This document shows, piece after piece, positions 29,150 through 35,107 of a DNA stretch of 64,000 nt. The stretch covers positions 372,001-436,000 of the forward strand of contig JAWKJY010000001.1 in assembly GCA_041393535.1 (NCBI GenBank), in the 5' to 3' direction. The notes beneath the pieces are model-generated. The model made no database searches. It was not told the DNA's origin and saw only the letters and a program-made list of their open reading frames with translations. Position numbers and translations under genes: made by a program. Position 1 is the stretch's first letter. Every line of letters starts with the position of its first letter. Source of the DNA: JAWKJY01 sp041393535. Its GTDB lineage: Bacteria > Actinomycetota > Thermoleophilia > Gaiellales > Gaiellaceae.

Positions 29150-29598
29150 AGGAACGATTCCCATTCTCAAAAATGGCCCTGCACAGTGCAGAGCGCAAGG
29201 GGCGTAGAAGATCGCAAGAGAACGTTTGTTCCACGAGTTACGGAGCGGCGAGGGAGTCGAACCCTCCAAGCGTGGGTTTACCACACCTATTCGGTTTTGA
29301 AGGTGGTGATGGAAGTTGGCCGTTTGCGGGCAATTCTTCAGCGGCTCGCCAAGGTGTTCGCCCGCCGGTTTCGGTGTCGCTCTGCGATGGAGGAGGGTGC
29401 CGCGCTTGGCCAGGGGCGAAGAGGCGTCTGTCCCGCCGTCGCGTGGCCGCGGCCGAGCGGGCTCGCTCGGCGGCGGTCAGGCTTCGTGTCGACCAGCGGC
29501 GGAGAACGGTTTCGGCGTAAGGAGACGGCTGCGCGGGGCCGTCGGTCGGCAGGGACGGCGGGTCGTGGCTGCGATGGCCGGGAAAGCCGTGTCCCGTA
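29150..29598. other. 449-base gap holding the first element end
   Basis: Contains two short dyads (CCATT/AATGG at 29161-29176 and CTGCAC-A-GTGCAG at 29179-29191), then the tRNA fragment at 29241-29302, then about 200 bases similar to 33048-33250. The last of these matches the final codons of the HEPN genes (VLRR). It holds no intact gene. Confidence 0.6.
29241..29302 (-). repeat. tRNA 3'-half fragment, copy 1 (candidate att site)
   Basis: On the minus strand the sequence runs from an anticodon loop (CTTCAAA) through a long variable arm (GTGTGG/CCACGC with one mismatch) and a perfect T arm (GAGGG-TTCGACT-CCCTC) to an acceptor half GCCGCTCC and discriminator G, without CCA. The long variable arm and G73 mark a class II tRNA of Ser or Sec type. 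The 5' half is absent. The T arm and acceptor half are identical to copies 2 and 3; the anticodon-stem and variable-arm bases differ, so this is the oldest copy. Confidence 0.7.
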
Positions 29599-31440
29599 TC
29601 ACTCGCGGCTGAGCGCGGTCGTAACGTCGAGCTGCGAGGCTCGTCGAGCCGGCGCGAGCGTGATGGCCCAGACTGCTGCTGCGAGCAGGAGCGGGGTGGC
29701 TGCGAGCGCCCACCAGGGTGGGATCGCCGTACGGTCGGTGTCGCCGTTGACGATGGCGTAGACGCCGAGGAAGAGGGCGAGCCCGAGGGGGATCCCGAGT
29801 GCGCTGGCGGCCGCGACGGCTACGGTCTGCGCTGCGTGGACGCTGCGGCCTAGTTGGGCGGGCGTCAGTCCGATCGCCTTGAGGACGGCGAGGTCGCGCG
29901 TGCGCTCTCGCACGGTGAGCACGACGATGGCCAGGAGGTTGATCGCCGCGATCAGCACGAGGACGGCGTTCAGGCTGTGCACGATCGGGCGCAGCCGGGC
30001 GCTCATTCCGGGGACGGCGATGGGGTCGGGATGTCCGGGGGCGAGTTGGTCCGCTGCGCCTGGCGCCGCGCGATCGCCGGGCCGGGAGATGGCGGCGAGC
30101 GCGCCTGCATCGATGTTCGCCTCGTTGCGCGTGGTGGTCTCGAAGGTGAGGCCGGCGACGAGCGCGGCGACGGTCACGGTGAGCGCGAGGGCCGCGATGA
30201 GGGTGCGGGAGGAGCGGCCGAGCGCCTCCTTCAGGCCGAGCGTCAGCGGGAGCGGCCGTCCGAGGGGGATCGAGCGGGAGGCCGCCCCAGCCGAGCGGCG
30301 GCTCCGTCCGGCAGCGAGCGCGTGGACGACGCCGAGGCGAGCGCCGCGGATCGTCGGCAGCACGGTCGCGACGGCCATGAGCGTGCACACGGCGGCGATG
30401 GAGAGGGCGACGTGGGCGCCGGTCACGGTCGCGGGCGTGCTGGCGAGCAGCGCAGCGGAGTCTCCGGCGACGAGCGGCAGCAGGACGGCTCCGCCGGCGA
30501 CACCGGCGCCGGCGCCGGCGAGACCGAGCAGGAGCTGCTCGACGAGGAAGAGGAGGGCGACGAGCCTGGGCGTGAAGCCGACCGCCTTGAGGAGGCCGAT
30601 CTCGCGGTGCCGGGTGACCGCCCGGCCGCCGACGAGGTTGACGAGCACGAGGACGCCGGCGACCAGCAGCAGGGCGCTGTACGCGGTCAGCACGATCGTG
30701 GTCGTGCGGGATCGGTCGCCTGCTTCGCTGCGCCGCTCGAACCAGCTCTCGACGACGACGCGGGACTCGGGTCTGAACGACTGGCGGGCGCGGCCGGCGA
30801 GTTCGTCCGCGCGGGCTGGCTCGGACAGGCGGACAGCCTGGCTCCAGATCCAGCGCTCGCTGTCGGGCTGGATGGCCACGAGCGCGTCGCGCGCGACGAA
30901 CCCGATGCCGGGCTGGTGGTCGGGGTAGGGGGCACCGCTGGCGATCGCGGCGACTCCGACCACCCGGAGCCGGATCCGGCCCGACGAGGCCGCGGCGTCG
31001 ACGGCATCGCCCGGTCGGATCCCGAGCGCGGCGGCGAAGCTCTGCTCGAGCACGATCTCGTCGGCCGCGGTGAGCCAGCGCCCGGACGTCACCGCTGGCC
31101 GCTCGACCCGCGGCGGCTCGGGGCCGGTCGCCAGCGCGTTCAGGGCGAACCGCTGGCCGGCGAGCGCGAAGGACGTGAACGAGCCCGGGACAGGGGGCGC
31201 TGCCTCGACGACGCCCGGCAGGCGGGCGAGTCGGGCCACCTCGGGTCCGCCCAGGGCGATCAGGTGCGCGCCGTTCGTCTCGCGGAACGTCCGATCCCAC
31301 GGCTCGTCGGCGACCGAGCGGAGACCGAGCGCGAGGGTCAGCACCGCCGCGGTGACCGCCGCCAGCAGCGCCGTCAGGAGGGCGGCGAGCGCTCGGCCGC
31401 GGATGCCGGCGAGCGCGATCCGCAGGAACGTCACGAGCAT
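29599..31440 (-). CDS. FtsX-like ABC transporter permease (MacB/LolC type)
   Basis: Protein of 613 residues. A first helix (FLRIALAGIRGRALAALLTA), a large extracytoplasmic domain (residues 45-250), then two FtsX modules: TIVLTAYSALLLVAGVLVLV with TRHREIGLLKAVGFTPRLVA, and later AVLVLIAAINLLAIVVLTV with RTRDLAVLKAIGLTPAQLG. The REIGLLKAVG and RDLAVLKAIG loops contact the ATPase. These permeases form MacB-like machines that extrude peptides or lipoproteins rather than import solutes. The gene follows the ATPase gene on the same strand with a one-base gap, and both follow a PadR gene. Confidence 0.88.
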   Translation of the reverse strand: MLVTFLRIALAGIRGRALAALLTALLAAVTAAVLTLALGLRSVADEPWDRTFRETNGAHLIALGGPEVARLARLPGVVEAAPPVPGSFTSFALAGQRFALNALATGPEPPRVERPAVTSGRWLTAADEIVLEQSFAAALGIRPGDAVDAAASSGRIRLRVVGVAAIASGAPYPDHQPGIGFVARDALVAIQPDSERWIWSQAVRLSEPARADELAGRARQSFRPESRVVVESWFERRSEAGDRSRTTTIVLTAYSALLLVAGVLVLVNLVGGRAVTRHREIGLLKAVGFTPRLVALLFLVEQLLLGLAGAGAGVAGGAVLLPLVAGDSAALLASTPATVTGAHVALSIAAVCTLMAVATVLPTIRGARLGVVHALAAGRSRRSAGAASRSIPLGRPLPLTLGLKEALGRSSRTLIAALALTVTVAALVAGLTFETTTRNEANIDAGALAAISRPGDRAAPGAADQLAPGHPDPIAVPGMSARLRPIVHSLNAVLVLIAAINLLAIVVLTVRERTRDLAVLKAIGLTPAQLGRSVHAAQTVAVAAASALGIPLGLALFLGVYAIVNGDTDRTAIPPWWALAATPLLLAAAVWAITLAPARRASQLDVTTALSRE

Positions 31441-31441
31441 C

Positions 31442-32170
31442 TCACACCTCCAGCTCGAGGAGGCTCGGAACCTCTCGCGGCGGAGTGACCCGGGTCTCGT
31501 CGACCATCAGCCCGTCGCGCATCGTCAGCACCCGGTCGGCGGCAGCCGCGACCCGGGCATCGTGTGTCACGAGCAGGAGCGCTTGCCCCTCGCCTCGGCC
31601 GTGTCGGAGCACGTCGACGACCTGGCGGGCGCTCGCCGAGTCGAGGTTCCCGGTCGGCTCGTCGGCGAGCAGGACGGCCGGGCGATGGGCGAGGGCCCGC
31701 GCGATCGCCACGCGCTGCTGCTCGCCCCCCGACAGCTGAGCCGGCGACGCCGCGTCCCGACGCTCGATGCCGACCAGCGCGAGCAGCTCCTCGCGGCGTG
31801 CGCGCGCCTGGCCACGCGAGCCGCCCGCCAGCAGGACCGGCAACTCGACGTTCTCCGCGACGGTCAGGGTCGGCACGAGGTTGAAGAACTGGAAGACGTA
31901 GCCGATCGACCTGCGCCGCAGGAGCGCGAGCCTCGTTTCGGACAGCTGATCGACGCGGACGCCGGCGAGGAGCACCTCACCGGCCGTCGGCCGCCCCATC
32001 CCGCCGAGCAGGGAGAGCAGCGTCGACTTGCCGCAGCCGGACGGGCCCATGACGGCGACGAACTCCCCTGGCGCGAGCGCGACGTCGACGCCGCGCAGCG
32101 CGAGCACGTCCACGCCGCCCGAGCTGTAGGTCTTGGCGAGGCCACGCGCCTCGAGTATCGGGTCGGTCAC
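31442..32170 (-). CDS. ABC transporter ATP-binding protein (LolD/MacB type)
   Basis: ATPase of 242 residues. Walker A is GPSGCGKST, the Q-loop is in YVFQFFNLVPTLTV, the signature is LSGGEQQR, and Walker B is AVLLADEPTGNLD, with the H-loop in VTHDARV. DEPTGNLD and the FNLVPTLT segment are typical of LolD/MacB ATPases that pair with FtsX-type permeases. The GTG at 32170 behind GGAGGAGCG overlaps the PadR stop (GTGA), so PadR, ATPase and permease form one operon. The export substrate is unknown. Confidence 0.9.
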   Translation of the reverse strand: MTDPILEARGLAKTYSSGGVDVLALRGVDVALAPGEFVAVMGPSGCGKSTLLSLLGGMGRPTAGEVLLAGVRVDQLSETRLALLRRRSIGYVFQFFNLVPTLTVAENVELPVLLAGGSRGQARARREELLALVGIERRDAASPAQLSGGEQQRVAIARALAHRPAVLLADEPTGNLDSASARQVVDVLRHGRGEGQALLLVTHDARVAAAADRVLTMRDGLMVDETRVTPPREVPSLLELEV

Positions 32171-32680
32171 CGCTCCTCCTTCTGAACGAGCCGTCGTTCG
32201 CACAGGTCGAGCCAACGGAGGTCGGCCTCCAGCCGGAACGCTGCCCCGTCCGCCAGCAGCCCGAGGATCTCGCTGCCCTCACCGCGGACGACCTCGGTCA
32301 GGTCACGGAGCGACTGGAGGTACTCGCGGCGCTGCGCGTCGATCAGGCGCTTCGGGTCCACGAGCCCACCGAGCCCCACCAGGACGAGCTTCATGAAGAA
32401 CTCGTCCTTGAGCCTCGTGCCGGGCACGGGCGTCGAGGCCCAGCGTTCGAGCTCGCACCGGCCGGCCTCCGTGATCGCGTACATGCGCTTGTTCCGGCCA
32501 TCCTCGGGCACCGCCTCACTCGAGACGAGCCCGTCCCGCTCGAGCCGCTGAAGAGTCGTGTAGATCTGGCCCGCGTTCAGCGGCGGCAGGAGGCCGCCCA
32601 GCCGTTGCGTCAAGAGCTGTCCCAGCTCGTAGCCATGGGCGGGGTCGGTCGGCCAGCAGCGCGAGGAAGGCGTCCCGCAT
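32167..32680 (-). CDS. PadR-family transcriptional regulator, frame broken near 32645
   Basis: Regulator of about 170 residues. The N-terminus MRDAFLALLAD lies in one frame and AHGYELGQLLTQRLGGLL and the winged helix (NAGQIYTTLQRLERDGLVSS, RKRMYAI-like NKRMYAITEAG) in another; one base near 32645 separates them. The C-terminal helices (DEFFMKLVLVGLGGLVDPKR, REYLQSLRDLTEVVR) form the dimer region of the VirR/AphA-type PadR subgroup. It heads an operon with an exporter and probably represses it until an inducing compound binds, as is usual for PadR-ABC sets. Confidence 0.8.
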
Positions 32681-32708
32681 GTAGACCCATATATCAAGTA
32701 TCTATTTG

Positions 32709-32738
32709 GATCGAGACAGATCGAGACAGATCGAGACC
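32709..32738. repeat. 10-bp tandem repeat upstream of padR operon
   Basis: GATCGAGACA occurs twice and then GATCGAGACC, head to tail, 29 to 58 bases before the PadR start. Next to it TATCAAGTATC gives a short direct repeat within the only AT-rich patch nearby, which also contains TATATG ten bases before the ATG. Both may be operator sites. Confidence 0.45.
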
Positions 32739-32985
32739 ACCTCCGCCGTCGGTCCGTCGCCCGCCGCGCGCCCGGGCCACGGCCGGGCCGGCACGCCGGC
32801 GGCGCGTCGCGGCTCGGTGACGGCGTCACGAGGCCGCCACGCCTGGCCGGTCTATCGGACCGACACGGCCACGGACCCGACGAGCTCGCGTCGGCGGCGG
32901 GTTCGCCCGAGTCTTGTTGGCCATCGTGGCAACGATCGCCGGCACGGGCCGGTGGAAGATACTGCGATTTGCAGGTGTTTCGAGA

Positions 32986-33047
32986 CGGAGCGGCGAGGGA
33001 GTCGAACCCTCCAAACGTGGGGTTGCCACGTCGGGCCGATTTTGAAG
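32986..33047 (-). repeat. tRNA 3'-half fragment, copy 2 (candidate att site)
   Basis: Minus strand: CTTCAAA loop, a six-base variable-arm hairpin (ACGTGG/CCACGT), T arm GAGGG-TTCGACT-CCCTC, acceptor half GCCGCTCC, discriminator G. Read with a CTTCAAA loop the anticodon is UCA (tRNA-Sec). A Ser tRNA half is the alternative. The sequence before the loop does not pair with the stem after it, so the 5' half is missing. Confidence 0.7.
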
Positions 33048-33239
33048 GTGGCGATGGAAGTTAGCCGTTTGCAGGCGATTCTCTAGCGGCTCGCCATGGC
33101 GTTCGCCAGCGGCGTCTCGGTGTCTCTCTGCGGTGTAGAAGGGTGCCGCCCTGGCTAGGGCGAAGGGGGTCCGCGGCGGTCTTGCGTGGCCGCGCCGGAA
33201 GGGGCCCCGCTCGGCTGCGGCGGTCAGGCCCTGGGTCGG

Positions 33240-33656
33240 CTACCGGCGGAGGACGTCGGATGCGTGGTCGAGGAGGATCTTGGCTCGTCGCAGGGCGGTC
33301 GTGAGCTGGCGTTGTGTGATCGGGATCAGTCCGTATTGGGCGCTGTCCTTGAGGTCGATCAGCTCGAGTAGCGCCTTTGCTGCGCGGTCGCCTTCGGGGA
33401 GGATCTGGCGGAGGAGTGCTGCGGCTTCGCGGTGGTCGTCGCCGCGTGAGCGGCGGCCGAGTGCGGCGCAGCAGGCGGCGTCGGCGGAGGCGATGCCGGA
33501 GAGCACTGCGAGTGCGGCGGCGACGCTGCGTGATGCGGGTAGGTCGTGTTCGGCGGCGGCGAGTTCGGCGACCTCGAGTGCTTTGGCGGCGTTGTCGAGC
33601 CGGGTTCGTGCCTGGGCGCGGTCGCAGGTTTGTGTTCGTCCGGTTCGCCGGGTCAT
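33240..33656 (-). CDS. HEPN-domain protein, probable toxin (copy A)
   Basis: Helical protein of 138 residues with the HEPN active pattern R-x6-H near the end (RAKILLDH, Arg124 to His131). HEPN partners of minimal nucleotidyltransferases act as RNases or are controlled by AMP addition. The ATG at 33656 overlaps the MNT stop by four bases (ATGA). The protein is identical at all residues to copy B at 45318-45734, which shows a recent duplication or gene conversion. Confidence 0.75.
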   Translation of the reverse strand: MTRRTGRTQTCDRAQARTRLDNAAKALEVAELAAAEHDLPASRSVAAALAVLSGIASADAACCAALGRRSRGDDHREAAALLRQILPEGDRAAKALLELIDLKDSAQYGLIPITQRQLTTALRRAKILLDHASDVLRR

Positions 33657-34276
33657 CGGCGTGCTCGCAGAAGCTCGTTCGGGGGTGGGCCGGCGAGCGC
33701 GACTGCCTCGCGCTCCAGTTCCGTGACGATGGGTGGTCGCTCGCGGCGCAGCCGGCGGAGGTCGGCGGCGGAGACCTCGGCAAGCGCCGCCTGGTTGCCG
33801 GTCCAGGCGTGGATCCGCTCGGCGAGGCGCTCGAGTTGACCGCGCCAGACCGCGTCATCCGCGGGCAGCCGGTCTGGCCGGACGAGGAAGATGTCGATGT
33901 CGCTGTGGATGTCGCCGTCGCCGCGCGCGGCGGAGCCGAACAGGGACACGTGGGACGGGGCGATCTCCCAGCTGGTGATCTCGTCGCGCAGCCGTCGCTC
34001 GAGCTCGGCGCGGATCGCGGCGAGCGACTCGATGGCCGCGGCCGCCAGGTGCTCGCGGTTCAGGGTGTAGAGGTAGGCGTTGCCTGCCTCCTCGGCCAGC
34101 GCGATGCCTTCAGCGGCCAGGCGTCGTAGGGCGGCGTTGACGGTTGGTTGCGAGCCGCTGCGGACGAGCCGGGCGACCTCGCGCCCTGTCAGTGGCCGGG
34201 TTGTGCCGTGCAACACCAGCAGGACTTCCGCGTCGACCGGCGATCGGATCACCGCCCAGGGCGAGGACAGATTCAT
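33653..34276 (-). CDS. MNT-type nucleotidyltransferase with winged helix, probable antitoxin (copy A)
   Basis: Protein of 207 residues. Residues 15-75 form a winged helix (TGREVARLVRSGSQPTVNAA, LRRLAAEGIALAEEAG), and residues 85-205 a polymerase-beta-type nucleotidyltransferase with Gly114-Ser115 (SLFGSAARGD) and Asp126-x-Asp128 (SDIDIFLV). In MNT-HEPN pairs this enzyme AMPylates the HEPN toxin to silence it. The winged helix would let it also bind its own promoter. I start at 34276 because copy B starts at the same place (MDLSTPW). It differs from copy B at only a few residues. Confidence 0.8.
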   Translation of the reverse strand: MNLSSPWAVIRSPVDAEVLLVLHGTTRPLTGREVARLVRSGSQPTVNAALRRLAAEGIALAEEAGNAYLYTLNREHLAAAAIESLAAIRAELERRLRDEITSWEIAPSHVSLFGSAARGDGDIHSDIDIFLVRPDRLPADDAVWRGQLERLAERIHAWTGNQAALAEVSAADLRRLRRERPPIVTELEREAVALAGPPPNELLRARR

Positions 34277-34445
34277 AGATCGATAACGGTAGCACTCGAA
34301 TGAAAAGCGAGGCACTCATCCGTTCGCGGTCGAGGGGTTCTTCGAGCGGCCGTTCGCAGAACGATTATGGTCTCGCTTTCCTCGTTCTCGTCGCGCGATC
34401 CTGGCGACTCACCGATAGCGGGAGGCGTAGGGTGCTTGGAGGTTC

Positions 34446-34991
34446 CTACGGCTTGCAGGCCGGCGCGGCGGGGCCGTTGCGGCGGGTGCAGTCGGCGATC
34501 GCCCTAGCGCGGGCATTGCGGACGTCGCGGGCGAAGCTGCCGTGGGCGAGGAGGTCAGCCGGCGCGTTGGTGAGGGCGTCGCTGTAGCAGCGCACCTTGT
34601 AGGTGGGGCGGATCTGGCCGTCGGGGATCCAGTCCTGGATGACGCGGCGCCAGCAGTCGAAGTCGGGGCTGGTGCGGCCATTGCCGTGGATGCCGCAGGC
34701 GGGGTTACCCTTGCCGAGGTGGGCGGTGCAGCGCTGGATCGCGCGGCGTCGGGCCTTGCGCGTGTCGTTGACGAAGGTGCTGTAGCTGCGGACGTCGTCG
34801 GGCGCGTTGGCGATCGCGTCCGTGTAGCAGCGGATCCGGTAGCTGGCGGCGATCTTCCTGTCCTTCGCCCAGTCGTTGATCACACGGGCCCAGCATTCGT
34901 CGCTGGCGGGGGTGGAGCCGTGGGCTGGAGCGGTGAGAGCTCCGGTCGCCGCGAGGGCGGCGAGGAGCAGGACGAGCGTGGTGCGGCGCAT
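34446..34991 (-). CDS. secreted protein with two tandem repeats
   Basis: Protein of 181 residues. A signal peptide (MRRTTLVLLLAALAATGALT, cut near AHGS) precedes two copies of a 55-residue unit: CWARVINDWAKDRKIAASYR with RCYTDAIANAPDDV, and CWRRVIQDWIPDGQIRPTYK with RCYSDALTNAPADL. Each ends in a Cys (AIQRC, AIADC). Cysteines are spaced equally in both, so each unit probably has its own disulfides. No family recognised. It lies inside the accessory region, downstream of the HAAS gene on the same strand. Confidence 0.7.
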   Translation of the reverse strand: MRRTTLVLLLAALAATGALTAPAHGSTPASDECWARVINDWAKDRKIAASYRIRCYTDAIANAPDDVRSYSTFVNDTRKARRRAIQRCTAHLGKGNPACGIHGNGRTSPDFDCWRRVIQDWIPDGQIRPTYKVRCYSDALTNAPADLLAHGSFARDVRNARARAIADCTRRNGPAAPACKP

Positions 34992-35107
34992 GCGTGGAAC
35001 CCCCTGATTGTCCGGTCGATCGGGTGGGCGTCGACATCGGGTGCGACGTGTCGCGGGTATCTGCGTGCCCGAATCGGGAGACTGGCGGTCAGGCCCGTGC
35101 GGGTCGG

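Larger units (their letters stand above)
32681..33239. other. 559-base gap with PadR control region and second element end
   Basis: Holds the AT-rich PadR promoter region (32681-32700), a 10-base tandem repeat (32709-32738), then from about 32833 the direct repeat shared with 44906 onward, including the tRNA fragment. The segment 33048-33239 is the 3' flank of the HEPN gene. No gene seen. Confidence 0.6.
32833..34302. repeat. 1.47-kb direct repeat, copy A
   Basis: Nearly identical to 44906-46380 in the same orientation, offset 12,077 bases at the tRNA fragment. It includes the tRNA 3' half, about 190 bases of element end, and the HEPN and MNT genes. Similarity fades gradually at the left (from 32909 it is almost perfect) and stops just past the MNT start. 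Confidence 0.85.

Noticed and set aside
29241..29302. A complete, functional tRNA gene at the fragments
   Set aside because: The 5' acceptor half, D arm and anticodon 5' stem cannot be found in any of the three copies; only the 3' half folds.
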